Shown piece after piece: positions 37,324 through 47,183 of a DNA stretch of 64,000 nucleotides; the stretch's first letter is position 1, and each line of letters starts with the position of its first letter. This DNA is from Actinacidiphila yanglinensis (GTDB lineage Bacteria; Actinomycetota; Actinomycetes; Streptomycetales; Streptomycetaceae): positions 248,001 through 312,000 of the forward strand of contig NZ_FNVU01000003.1 of the NCBI RefSeq assembly GCF_900107965.1. The letters are read 5' to 3'. The notes under the pieces are model-generated. The model ran no database searches. It was not told where the DNA came from and worked only from the letters and a program-made list of their open reading frames with translations. Position numbers and translations under genes: made by a program.

Positions 37324-37609
37324 GACCCTCCCGGGTGCCCCTGTCCGCCGGTCGAGGGACCATCTGCCGGTGGCCTGCTGAGCGCGCAGTTCCCCGCGCC
37401 CCTTGGCGGGTGCGGCTCCCTCCGCGAAAGGAGGGCAACCACCAAGGGGCGCGTGGGGGCACTCCCCCTGGCTTCGCCGGGGGCACCCCCACCCAGCCGC
37501 CAGGCTGGGGGAGAACTGCGCTCCCCCAGAGCTCCGCCTGGGGGGACCCCCACACCACCGCCGGACCGCAAGGTCCCTCGACCGGCGGACATGGGCGCCC
37601 CGGTGGGTC
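37324..37609. repeat. nested inverted-repeat island
   Basis: An outer inverted repeat, 37324-37361 with 37572-37609, matches at 34 of 38 positions, including a perfect 20-bp core (37342-37361 with 37572-37591). Inside lie a dispersed-repeat copy at 37383-37403, an 11-bp perfect pair GCGCCCCTTGG/CCAAGGGGCGC (37396-37406, 37442-37452), and several G/C-tract dyads such as GTGGGGG/CCCCCAC. It fills the 331-bp gap between the VOC gene and the alginate lyase stop, and the outer arm reaches that stop codon. It would fold into a large multi-branched structure. No gene is seen in it. Confidence 0.85.
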
Positions 37610-38900
37610 AGGGCACGACCGCAGGATTCTCCGCGTTGGTGAGCGTCTCCCACGCCACGAACAGGTCGTTCGTGCCCGCGGGGCGGCGGGACTCGGTGAG
37701 CGTCTGGGTGTTGGTCATCGCGATGCCCATCCGGTTGTGCAGCGCGTTGTAGCCGACCTCGGTGACCGGGCCGAGCCCGAGGGTGAGGGACCCGCCGCAC
37801 AGCCACGACGGCGGGGCGGTGCCCAGCTCGTACTTGGACTGGAACCCCAGTGCCTGCCGCAGCCGTTCGCCGACCTGCGGGTAGAGGTCCTGGCCCTGGA
37901 TCGCCGCGGTCTCGGCGACGTCCGAGATGGACGCGATGCCGTAACCCGTGTGGGTGAAGTCGCGGCAGGTCTCCTGGGTCAGCCCGGTGACGAACGTCGA
38001 CTGCCCCTGCCAGTAGCTGATGATCTTCGCGCTGGTGTCCAGCCCGGAGCCCGGCACGGTCTTGGGCAGCGCGCCGTCGGTGGAGAGGTAGACGTACGCC
38101 GCGACCCGGTTGAGGTAGCGGGTGATCGCCTTGTCGTAGTCGGTGGCGTCGTTCAGGAAGATGGAGATGCCGACCGCGGCCTCCATCATCGTCAGCTCCC
38201 AGTTGCCGTTGCTGTTGGAGCCGTTGATGACCTCGGGCAGGTAGACGGTGCGCAGCATGGTGGAGAACTTGGTGATGTCCGCGGCCGACCAGCCGCTGTA
38301 GGTGTAGCGGATGATCTCCGCCGCGCGCGGCCACACCGAGCCCGCCCAGCCGGTCTGCAGCGGGGCGTTGCTGTTGGTGTGCTGGGTGATGGTCGACGCC
38401 CAGGCGTTCATCAGCTCGATGGACTTCTGCGCGTAGGCGCTGTTGCCGGAGATGTACCAGGCCAGCGCGTCGGTGTAGGCGGCGATGGCGTCCTGGCGCT
38501 CGTCCGTGCAACCGTTGTTGGGGTTGGAGTACGGGCCGCAGTCGACGCTGGCGCGCGGCTTGGGGGTGCGGGACAGGGAGGCGTAGGAGCTCCCCGTCAT
38601 CTGGTTGTACGCGTCCTTCCAGGGCTCGGCGTTCGCCTGCACCTTGCCCTTGATGAAGTCGAGTTGGGGCAGGCTGACCATCACGCCGGGGTGGGTGAAG
38701 GTGGTCGGCGCGGCGGCGACGGCCGGCGCGGCCGCGGCGGGTGCGGCGGCCCTGGCCCGTCCGGCGGCCGAGGCGGCGCCGGTGCCGGGCAGCGCGGCGA
38801 ACGCGGTGCCGAGCGCGGCCGCGGCGGCGATCAGGACGGTGGCGCGCCGAAAGCGTTTCCGGGTGGGGGAGGGGGTGCTGCTGCGGGGGGTTCTGCGCAT
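37608..38900 (-). CDS. secreted alginate lyase family protein
   Basis: A 430-residue exported protein with a Sec signal peptide (residues 1-51, RRATVLIAAAAALGTAFAAL with an Ala-rich tail), followed by an alginate-lyase-like alpha-barrel domain. Family blocks include NNGCTDERQDAIAAYTDALAWY, NSNGNWELTMMEAAVGISIFL (the NW/Trp-Glu active-site helix) and SYWQGQSTFVTGLTQETCRDF. It probably cleaves uronic-acid polysaccharides outside the cell. ATG 38900 has AGGAG 7 nt upstream. It is divergent from another secreted protein, suggesting joint control of polymer use. Confidence 0.85.
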   Translation of the reverse strand: MRRTPRSSTPSPTRKRFRRATVLIAAAAALGTAFAALPGTGAASAAGRARAAAPAAAAPAVAAAPTTFTHPGVMVSLPQLDFIKGKVQANAEPWKDAYNQMTGSSYASLSRTPKPRASVDCGPYSNPNNGCTDERQDAIAAYTDALAWYISGNSAYAQKSIELMNAWASTITQHTNSNAPLQTGWAGSVWPRAAEIIRYTYSGWSAADITKFSTMLRTVYLPEVINGSNSNGNWELTMMEAAVGISIFLNDATDYDKAITRYLNRVAAYVYLSTDGALPKTVPGSGLDTSAKIISYWQGQSTFVTGLTQETCRDFTHTGYGIASISDVAETAAIQGQDLYPQVGERLRQALGFQSKYELGTAPPSWLCGGSLTLGLGPVTEVGYNALHNRMGIAMTNTQTLTESRRPAGTNDLFVAWETLTNAENPAVVP

Positions 38901-39122
38901 GGGGGGCTCCTGGTTCCGCATGGGCGGGGACGCGCGGGAGTGCACGCAGGGAAGTGCGGGAACAACTCCGGTACGGAACGGGAAGGAAACCTTCCTGTCC
39001 GTGGTAGGCGAGGATCGCGGTGGTACGCCGTGGAGTCAAGGGGCTGAACACACGTCAAGCCGCTGACCTGGTCGGCCCAGTTGACGGGCCATGGATTCGG
39101 ACAGAGGTCATTGACATGAACA

Positions 39123-39134
39123 TAGTCTGGACCT
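39123..39134 (-). promoter_or_regulatory. possible DasR-like operator in the divergent secreted-enzyme promoter
   Basis: On the minus strand the site reads AGGTCCAGACTA. Its core GGTCCAGAC matches the chitinase-promoter direct-repeat element TGGTCCAGACCT and the DasR operator family. It lies 58 bp before the ThuA/lectin start. One half is degenerate. A GGAAGG-aaa-CCTTCC dyad at 38981-38995 is the other notable structure in this 291-bp gap, which holds no gene. Confidence 0.3.
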
Positions 39135-39191
39135 TTGAATTCCCGGTACAGGCGCACGTCCCCACCGTCGCGCGACAGGAAGGTCCCCCAC

Positions 39192-40442
39192 ATGATCAGA
39201 TCCCGCACGGCCGCGACCTGGTCCCGCTCCCTCGTCACCCTCTTCGCCCTGCTCGCCGCCGTGCTCGGCGTGCAGGCGGGACCCGCGCACACCGCCCACG
39301 GCGCCGCGCCGTTCAAGGTGATCGCGTTCTACAACGGCGACTACGACGCCGCCCACATCAGCTTCGACCACGAGGCGAACGCGTGGTTCCCGCAGCAGGG
39401 CGCCGCGAACGGGTTCACCTACACCGCGACCACCGACTGGAGCCAGCTCAACACCGCCAACCTGGCCAACTACCAGGTGGTGATGTTCCTGGACGACTAC
39501 CCGCACACCGCCGCCCAGCAGTCCGCGTTCCAGACCTACATGCAGAACGGCGGCGGCTGGATCGGCTTCCACGTCGCCGCGTACAACGACGCGGTGCCCA
39601 GCGACTGGTCCTGGTACCACAACACCTTCCTGGGCACCGGCACCTTCAAGAGCAACAGCTGGGGGCCGACCCAGGAGACGCTGAAGATCGAGGACCCGAA
39701 CCACCCGGCCACCGCGGGCCTGCCGTCGACCATCACCTCGTCGGTGAGCGAGTGGTACAGCTGGCAGAACGATCTGCGCACCAACCCCGACATCGACATC
39801 CTGGCCTCGATGGACCAGTCGACGTTCCCGATCGGCACCGACCCCGACCAGACCTGGTACAGCGGCTACTACCCGATCGTGTGGACCAACCGGAACTACA
39901 AGATGGTCTACAACAACTTCGGCCACAACCTGATGGACTACGACACCAACACCACGCTGTCGTCCACCTTCGCCAGCGCCCAGCAGAACCAGCTGCTGCT
40001 CCAGGAGATCCGCTGGGCGGCCGGCCAGAGCGGCACCGTCACCCCGCCGCCCGCCGACCCGACCGGTCAGGTCACCGGGTACGGCGGCAAGTGCGTGGAC
40101 GTGGCCGGCGCGAGTTCCACCAACGGCGCCGCCGTGCAGCTCAACGACTGCAACGGCACCACCGCGCAGCAGTGGACGGTCGGTTCCGACGGCACGCTCA
40201 AGGCCCTGGGCAAGTGCATGGACGTCAGCTCGGCCGGCACGGCGAACGGCACGAAGGTCCAGCTCTACGACTGCAACGGCACCGGGTCGCAGGTCTGGCA
40301 GCCCGGCAGCGGCGGCTCGCTGGTCAACCCGCAGTCGGGCAAGTGCCTCGACGCCACCGGGCCCAGCTCCGCCAACGGCACCCGGCTGCAGATCTGGAGC
40401 TGCACCGGTTCCGCCAACCAGGTCTGGAACCTGCCGGGCTGA
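39192..40442 (+). CDS. secreted ThuA-domain protein with C-terminal ricin-type lectin
   Basis: A 416-residue exported protein. Residues 1-38 form a signal peptide. About 40-280 form a ThuA-like, class I glutamine amidotransferase-fold domain (FKVIAFYNGDYDAAHISFDH, GGGWIGFHVAAYND), thought to act in sugar metabolism. About 295-416 form a ricin B/CBM13 lectin with repeats of the QxW type (AQQWTVGSDG, SQVWQPGSGG, NQVWNLPG) and GKCVDVAG/GKCLDATG strands. It probably binds and acts on polysaccharide. ATG 39192 has AGGAAGG upstream; an earlier ATG lacks a ribosome site. Confidence 0.88.
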   Translation: MIRSRTAATWSRSLVTLFALLAAVLGVQAGPAHTAHGAAPFKVIAFYNGDYDAAHISFDHEANAWFPQQGAANGFTYTATTDWSQLNTANLANYQVVMFLDDYPHTAAQQSAFQTYMQNGGGWIGFHVAAYNDAVPSDWSWYHNTFLGTGTFKSNSWGPTQETLKIEDPNHPATAGLPSTITSSVSEWYSWQNDLRTNPDIDILASMDQSTFPIGTDPDQTWYSGYYPIVWTNRNYKMVYNNFGHNLMDYDTNTTLSSTFASAQQNQLLLQEIRWAAGQSGTVTPPPADPTGQVTGYGGKCVDVAGASSTNGAAVQLNDCNGTTAQQWTVGSDGTLKALGKCMDVSSAGTANGTKVQLYDCNGTGSQVWQPGSGGSLVNPQSGKCLDATGPSSANGTRLQIWSCTGSANQVWNLPG

Positions 40443-40514
40443 CCGGCACCCCGCGTGCGGCCCGGACCGACGGGCCCGGGCCGCACGCCGAACCGGCCCC
40501 GCCGGCCGGGCCGT

Positions 40515-41675
40515 TCAGCCGCGGGTGGAGTACGAAGCGGCGCCGGTCCCGGCCAGGCCGCCGCCCGCCACGATCAGGTACTCGTCGCGGATCGGGCTGC
40601 CGTCCAGCCAGTCCTCCAGGATCTCCCGGGTGCCGGCCGCGTAGCGGGCCTGCGCCGACAGGGTGGTGCCGGAGATGTGCGGGGTCATGCCGTGGTGCGG
40701 CATGGTCCGCCACGGGTGGTCGGCCGGCGCCGGCTGCGGGAACCACACGTCGCCGGCGTACCCAGCCAACTGGCCCGAGCGCAGCGCACGTTCGACCGCA
40801 TCGCGGTCGGCTATCCGGGCCCGCGCGGTGTTGATCAGGTACGCGCCGCGTTTCATCCGCCCGATCAGCGCGTCGTCGAACATCCCCTCGGTCTGCGGGT
40901 GCAGCGGCGCGTTGATCGTCACCACGTCGCAGTGCGGCACCATCGCGGCGCCCGACTCGTGGAAGACCAGGCCGAGTTCGCGCTCCACCGGCTCGGGCAG
41001 CCGCTTGCGGTCGGTGTAGTGCAGCGTCACGTCGAACGGGGCCAGCCGGCGCAGCACCGCCAGCCCGATCCGCCCCGCCGCGACCGTTCCGACGTGCATG
41101 CCCTCCAGGTCGTACGACCGCTGGGCGCAGTCCGCGATGTTCCAGCCGCCGTCCAGCACCCACCGGTGCGACGGCAGGTAGTTGCGGACCAGCGACAGCG
41201 TCATCATCACCACGTGCTCGGCGACGCTGATGCTGTTGGAGAAGGTGACCTCGGCGACCGTGACGCCGTGCGCGATGGCCGCGTCCAGGTCGACGTGGTC
41301 CGAGCCGATGCCCGCGGTGACGGCGAGCCTGAGGTTCCGCGCGGTGGCCATCCGCTCCGCGGTCAGGTACGCCGGCCAGAACGGCTGCGAGATCACCACG
41401 TCCGTGTCGACCAGTTCCCGCTCGAAGACCGATCCCGGCCGGTCCTTGTCCGAGGTGACCACCAGGGTGTGGCCGCGGCTCTCCAGGAAGGAGCGCAGGC
41501 CCAGCTCGCCGGACACGCTGCCGAGCAGCTGCCCGGGCGTGAAGTCGGTGCCCTTCGGGGTGGGGGCGGTCTGCCCGTCGGGGTAGCGGTCGATCACCGG
41601 CAGGTCGTCGCGGGCGTAGCCGGACGGGTATCCGTCCACCGGGTCGTCGTACAGCACACACAGCACCTTTGCCAT
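40515..41675 (-). CDS. NAD-dependent formate dehydrogenase
   Basis: A 386-residue metal-free formate dehydrogenase of the D-2-hydroxyacid dehydrogenase superfamily. The Rossmann motif is VGTVAAGRIGLAVLRRL; TFSNSISVAEH gives the formate-binding Asn; NTARARIADRDAV gives the Arg; TPHISGTTL the catalytic His. HYTDRKRLP carries the Asp that selects NAD over NADP. It oxidises formate to CO2. It needs no molybdenum, which makes its place downstream of modABC curious. It follows a LysR gene by about 100 nt. Confidence 0.94.
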   Translation of the reverse strand: MAKVLCVLYDDPVDGYPSGYARDDLPVIDRYPDGQTAPTPKGTDFTPGQLLGSVSGELGLRSFLESRGHTLVVTSDKDRPGSVFERELVDTDVVISQPFWPAYLTAERMATARNLRLAVTAGIGSDHVDLDAAIAHGVTVAEVTFSNSISVAEHVVMMTLSLVRNYLPSHRWVLDGGWNIADCAQRSYDLEGMHVGTVAAGRIGLAVLRRLAPFDVTLHYTDRKRLPEPVERELGLVFHESGAAMVPHCDVVTINAPLHPQTEGMFDDALIGRMKRGAYLINTARARIADRDAVERALRSGQLAGYAGDVWFPQPAPADHPWRTMPHHGMTPHISGTTLSAQARYAAGTREILEDWLDGSPIRDEYLIVAGGGLAGTGAASYSTRG

Positions 41676-41762
41676 GACGGCGGCTCCTCAACTGGGGTGC
41701 GGGAAGGTGCACTTCACGTTCCTCGGGAGCGCGGGGGAGCGTCAAAGCGAACGTTTCTATGC

Positions 41763-41785
41763 CCGGATAGGCGCCGGCTATCCGG
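41763..41785 (-). terminator. hairpin at the lysR stop codon
   Basis: CCGGATAG (41763-41770) and CTATCCGG (41778-41785) pair perfectly around a 7-nt loop, overlapping the LysR stop. It may end or weaken transcription from modABC-lysR into the formate dehydrogenase gene. The bases that follow on the minus strand are mixed, without a U-tract. Confidence 0.45.
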
Positions 41786-42704
41786 AGGTGTGGGCGGCCA
41801 GCAGCAGGTCGAGGCGGTTCCGCACCCGCACCTGCCGGGCGACCGCGAGCAGCGCCCGGGTCAGGGCGGGCACCGGGGCGCGGTCGGCCAGGACCAGGCC
41901 GACCCGGGGGCCGTGCGCGGGACCGGCGAGCGGCACCGCCCGCATTCCGGCCGGCACCCCGAACATGTGCAGCCAGGCGTGGGCGATCACGCACGACCAG
42001 TGGCCCGCGTCGAGGTGGGCGTAGAGCCCGGCGACGGTGTCCGCCTCCACCGCGGGCGCCGCCACCAGACCCTCGGCGGCGAAGTAGTCGTTCATGATCC
42101 GCCGGTTGCGCATCGTCGGCGCCAGCAGGCACAGCGGCAGCGCGGCCACCTCCGCCCAGCTCACCTCGGCCCGGCCGGCCGCAGGGCCGTCCACCGGGGT
42201 GAGCAGCAGGTACCGCTCCTCGTACAGCGGTATCTTGCGGACCTGCCGCAGCGTCTCGTCGTCCAGGTAGGTCATGGCGACGTCGAGTTCGGCGTCGGCC
42301 AGGCCGGCGGTGATCTCGCGCGAGGACAGCGAGCGCAGCGACACCCGCGCCCGCGGGTGCGCGGCGCAGAACGGCGAGGTCAGCAACGAGGTCGCGGTGA
42401 GCGCGGTCGGGATCGCGCCGATCCGCAGGGTGCCGGTCAGCCCGCCCCGCATCACCGACAACTCCTGCTCCAGCGCGTCGCGTTCGGCCAGCACCTGGTG
42501 CGCCCAGGCCAGCACCCGCTCGCCCTCGGGGGTCAGCCCCTCGAAGCGGCGCCCGCGCCGGACGATCGGCACGTCCAGTTCGTGCTCCAGCTTCGCGATC
42601 GCCGCCGAGAGCGACGGCTGCGAGACGAAGCAGGCCGCGGCCGCCCGCGCGAAGTGCCGTTCCCGCGCCAGGGCCACCAGGTACTCGAGCTGGCGCAGCA
42701 ACAT
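41778..42704 (-). CDS. LysR family regulator beside formate dehydrogenase
   Basis: A 308-residue LysR-type regulator with a canonical opening (MLLRQLEYLVALARERHF) and HTH (AAACFVSQPSLSAAIAKLE), then an effector domain (TGTLRIGAIPTALTATSLL). It is encoded 24 nt after modC and about 100 nt before formate dehydrogenase, all on the minus strand. The most natural target is the formate dehydrogenase gene, with formate or a one-carbon metabolite as effector. Control of modABC is another option. Confidence 0.9.
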   Translation of the reverse strand: MLLRQLEYLVALARERHFARAAAACFVSQPSLSAAIAKLEHELDVPIVRRGRRFEGLTPEGERVLAWAHQVLAERDALEQELSVMRGGLTGTLRIGAIPTALTATSLLTSPFCAAHPRARVSLRSLSSREITAGLADAELDVAMTYLDDETLRQVRKIPLYEERYLLLTPVDGPAAGRAEVSWAEVAALPLCLLAPTMRNRRIMNDYFAAEGLVAAPAVEADTVAGLYAHLDAGHWSCVIAHAWLHMFGVPAGMRAVPLAGPAHGPRVGLVLADRAPVPALTRALLAVARQVRVRNRLDLLLAAHTSG

Positions 42705-42728
42705 GGGAGCGGCCCTCCGGACGGGATG

Positions 42729-43963
<1,235 letters not shown>

Positions 43964-43967
<4 letters not shown>

Positions 43968-44824
43968 ACCGCGCCCGCCCCCGTCCAGCGGTCGCGCAGC
44001 CCGGCGAGGACCGTGATGGAGACCGCCAGCAGTACCAGGCTCAGCGCGACCGCAGCGTCCGGGTCGTCCTGGAGCGCGAGGTAGACCGACAGCGGCATGG
44101 TCTGGGTGCGGCCGGGGAAGCTGCCGGCGAAGGTGATCGTCGCCCCGAACTCGCCGAGCGCACGCGCCCAGGCGAGCACGGCGCCCGCCGCCACCCCGGG
44201 CGCGATCATCGGCAGGGTGACCCGGCGGAAGGCGGTGAACCGGGAGGCGCCCAGCGTCGCCGCCGCCTCCTCGTACCTGCTGTCGGCGGCGCGCAGCGTG
44301 CCCTCGACGCTGATCACGAGGAACGGCATCGCCACGAACGCCTCGGCGACGACCACCCCGGCCGTGGTGAAGGGCAGGGTGATCCCGAACCACGAGTCGA
44401 GCCACTTCCCGACGACCCCGTTGCGGCCGAGCGCCAGCAGCAGCGCCACCCCGCCGACCACCGGCGGCAGCACCAGGGGCAGGGTCACCAGGGCGCGGAC
44501 GATCCGGCGGCCGGGGAAGCGGGTCCTGGCCAGCAGCCAGGCCAGCGGCACCCCGAGCACCAGGGCCACGGCCGTCGCGGAGGTCGCCGTCTCCAGCGAC
44601 AGGCGCAGCGCCTGCCACACCGCGGAACTGGTCAGCAGGTCGGGCATGCCCCGCCAGGGGGCCCGGATCAGCAGCGCCAGCAGCGGCACCAGCAGGAAGG
44701 CCAGGCCGACCACGGCGGGCAGCAGCAGGGGCAGCGGGACGGCGCCGCCCCTGCCGCGCGGGCGCCGAGCCCGGGCGCGCGGCCCCGGCGGCTCGACGTC
44801 CGCGTTCTTCAGTGCGGGGATCAC
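43964..44824 (-). CDS. modB: molybdate ABC transporter permease
   Basis: A 286-residue permease with about six helices. LPLVLPPVVGGVALLLALG opens the core, and the EAA loop is EEAAATLGASRFTAFRRVTLPM, with WARALGEFGATITFAGSFPG typical of ModB. The start GTG overlaps the modA stop (GTGA) and its stop overlaps the modC start (ATGA), so all three are coupled. A Pro/Arg-rich cytoplasmic tail precedes helix one. Confidence 0.93.
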
Positions 44825-45690
44825 GGGTTCAGGAAGCCCGCCTGGGTGAGCACCTTCTGGCCCTCGGCGGACTTCACCAGCGCGATGAACGCCGCGGCGC
44901 CGTCCGGGTTCGGCGCGCCCTTCAGCGGCGCGATCGGGTACTCGTTGATCGCCTTCGCCGACTCGGGGAAGTTGACGCCCTGCACCTTGCCGCCGGCGCT
45001 GTTCACGTCGGTCTTGTAGACCACCGCCGCGTCGGCCTCCTTCAGCTCCACTTTGGTCAGCGCGGACTTCACGTCCTGCTCGTACGACTTCGGCGTCAGC
45101 TTGAGGCCGCTGGCGGTCAGCGCGGTCTGGGCGGCGGCGCCGCACGGGACCGTCTTGGCGCACAGCACCACCGACAGGCCGGACCCGGTCAGGTCCTTCA
45201 GGCTGCTGATGTGCTTGGGGTTGCCCGGCAGCGTGGCGATCTCCAGCTGGTTGCGGACGAAGTCCGAGGGCGTGCCGCTCGCGTCGCCCTTGTCGGTGAC
45301 GGTCTTCATCGTCGCCGGGCTGGCCGCCGCGAACACGTCCGCGGGTGCACCGCCGGTGATGCTCGCCGCGAGCTGGTCGCTGCCGCCGAAGCTGAAGACG
45401 ACCTTGGTGCCGGGGTACGCCTGCTGGAAGTCCTTGCCGAGCGTGGTGAAGGTCTCCTTCAGCGATGCCGCCGCGAAGACCACCACCGTGCCGGAGACCT
45501 TCTTCTGCGCGCCGGTGGCCGACGCGCTGCCGGACGGCGCGGCCGACGACGACGGGTCCGAGGAGGACGTGTCCGAGGAGGAGGAACACGCGGAGAGCGC
45601 GAGGAGCAGCGCGGCGCCGCCGGCGATCGCGCACAGGCCGGGCGCACGCCGTATGTGGGGGTGGGCCGGTCGCGTACGTCGTGTGGTCAC
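44821..45690 (-). CDS. modA: molybdate-binding lipoprotein
   Basis: A 289-residue solute-binding lipoprotein. The signal ends in LALSAC, giving lipidated Cys35, followed by a Ser-rich linker. TVVVFAAASLKETFTTLGKDF and FSFGGSDQLAASITGGAPADVF hold the oxyanion-binding Ser residues of ModA; AVVYKTDVNSAGG is also typical. The start is GTG 45690 with GGGAG about 10 nt upstream. An upstream ATG frame would add a non-signal extension and is rejected. Confidence 0.92.
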   Translation of the reverse strand: MTTRRTRPAHPHIRRAPGLCAIAGGAALLLALSACSSSSDTSSSDPSSSAAPSGSASATGAQKKVSGTVVVFAAASLKETFTTLGKDFQQAYPGTKVVFSFGGSDQLAASITGGAPADVFAAASPATMKTVTDKGDASGTPSDFVRNQLEIATLPGNPKHISSLKDLTGSGLSVVLCAKTVPCGAAAQTALTASGLKLTPKSYEQDVKSALTKVELKEADAAVVYKTDVNSAGGKVQGVNFPESAKAINEYPIAPLKGAPNPDGAAAFIALVKSAEGQKVLTQAGFLNP

Positions 45691-45803
45691 AGAAAACTCT
45701 CCCTCTCTGCCGCGCCGCAGGACGCGGGCACGGGCACGATGATAGTTCCGCATCTGCCAGGGGAAAGTCTGCTGTCGCATCGCATAATCCAAACAACCGG
45801 GAG

Positions 45804-45856
45804 CCCCACCCTGGCCTGTGCGATCGCACGACGATCGCTTTCAGGCCAGGGTGGGG
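45804..45856 (-). terminator. 15-bp perfect stem-loop after kdpE
   Basis: CCCCACCCTGGCCTG (45804-45818) pairs perfectly with CAGGCCAGGGTGGGG (45842-45856) around a 23-nt loop that holds two GCGATCGC-like dyads. It begins 20 nt past the kdpE stop and should end the kdp transcript before the modA promoter. Confidence 0.8.
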
Positions 45857-45875
45857 CCGCCGTCACTGCGGGGGG

Positions 45876-46559
45876 TCACGGTTCGAAGCGGTACCCCATC
45901 CCGGGCTCGGTGACGAAGTGCCGGGGGCGGGTGGGGTCGTCCTCCAGCTTGCGGCGCAGCTGCGCCATGTAGACCCGCAGGTAGTTGGTCTCCGTCCGGT
46001 AGGTGGGGCCCCACACGTCCCGCAGCAGCTGCTTCTGGCTGACCAGCCGGCCCGGGTTGCGGACCAGTGCTTCCAGCAGGTGCCACTCGGTGGGGGTCAG
46101 CCGGACGTCCACACCGTGCCGGCTGGCCTTCTTGGCGGCCAGGTCCACGGTGAAGGCGTCCGTCTCCAGCCGGGCGGCCGACGGCTCCTGCTCCTGGTCG
46201 GAGCGGCGCCGCTCGGCCGCCCGCAGCCGGGCCAGCAGCTCGTCCATCGCGAACGGCTTGGTCACGTAGTCGTCCGCGCCCGCGTCCAGCGCCTCCACCT
46301 TCTCGTCGGAGCTGTGCCGGGCCGACAACACGATGATCGGTACCCGGGTCCAGCCCCGTATGCCGGCGATGACGTCCACGCCGTCCATGTCGGGCAGGCC
46401 GAGGTCGAGCAGCACCACGTCCGGGTGCCGGTCGGCGGCCATCCGCAGGGCGGTGGTGCCGTCGTAGGCGGCATCCACCTCGTAGCGGCGTGCCCGCAGG
46501 TTGATCACCAGGGCCCGTACGATCTGCGGTTCGTCGTCGACGACGAGGATGCGCGTCAT
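45876..46559 (-). CDS. kdpE: KdpE-type response regulator
   Basis: A 227-residue OmpR-family regulator. The receiver domain carries acidic Asp residues in ILVVDDEPQ, phospho-acceptor Asp in VVLLDLGLPDMDG, and VTKPF with the Lys. The C-terminal winged helix includes LTPTEWHLLEALVRNPGRLV and TNYLRVYMAQLRRKLEDDP, closely KdpE-like. It starts 2 nt after kdpC. Its partner kinase KdpD is encoded at the other end of the gene set, not next to it. Confidence 0.94.
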   Translation of the reverse strand: MTRILVVDDEPQIVRALVINLRARRYEVDAAYDGTTALRMAADRHPDVVLLDLGLPDMDGVDVIAGIRGWTRVPIIVLSARHSSDEKVEALDAGADDYVTKPFAMDELLARLRAAERRRSDQEQEPSAARLETDAFTVDLAAKKASRHGVDVRLTPTEWHLLEALVRNPGRLVSQKQLLRDVWGPTYRTETNYLRVYMAQLRRKLEDDPTRPRHFVTEPGMGYRFEP

Positions 46560-46561
46560 GG

Positions 46562-47167
46562 TCAACCCAGCTTCGCCAGGGCCAGGTTGAGGGTGACCAC
46601 GTTGACGTACGGCTCACCCAGGAAGCCCACCGCGCGGGTGTGGGTGTTCGACGAGACGAGGCTGCGCACCTTCGCCGGGCTCAGGTCGCGGGCGTTGGCG
46701 ACCCGGTTGACCTGCTCGGCGGCGTACGCCTTCGAGATGTCCGGGTCCAGGCCGGAACCGGAGGCGGTGATCGCGTCGGCCGGTACGTCCTTCGGGTTCA
46801 CCCCGTCGAACGCGGCGACCGCGGCGCGGCGCTCCTTGATCGTCTTGACCAGGCCGGGGTCGTTGGGACCCAGGTTGGACGCGCCCGACGCCGTCGGGTC
46901 GTAGCCCCCGGCGGACGGCCGCGGCTGGAACCACTTCGGGTCCGGCGACGGCGTCGTCTGGCCCTTCTTGAGCGGCAGGTTGAAGTTCTGCCCGATCAGG
47001 CTGGAGCCGACGGTCTTGCCGTCCAGCTTCACCTGCGAGCCGTTGGCCTTGCCGGGGAACGCCGCCTGGGCGACACCGGTGACCAGCAGCGGATAGGCCA
47101 GGCCGCAGATCACTGTGAACACCAGGAGCATTCGCAGGGCGGCCAGATGGTTGCGCACGATACGCAC
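46562..47167 (-). CDS. kdpC: potassium-transporting ATPase subunit C
   Basis: A 201-residue subunit with one N-terminal membrane helix (LRMLLVFTVICGLAYPLLVTG). Family blocks are SLIGQNFNLP, WFQPRPSAGGYDP, ASGSGLDPDISKAYA and VNVVTLNLALA. It stabilises ATP binding in the KdpFABC potassium pump. The start is GTG, 16 nt after kdpB. Confidence 0.95.
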   Translation of the reverse strand: MRIVRNHLAALRMLLVFTVICGLAYPLLVTGVAQAAFPGKANGSQVKLDGKTVGSSLIGQNFNLPLKKGQTTPSPDPKWFQPRPSAGGYDPTASGASNLGPNDPGLVKTIKERRAAVAAFDGVNPKDVPADAITASGSGLDPDISKAYAAEQVNRVANARDLSPAKVRSLVSSNTHTRAVGFLGEPYVNVVTLNLALAKLG

Positions 47168-47183
47168 GATGACTTGCCCTTTC

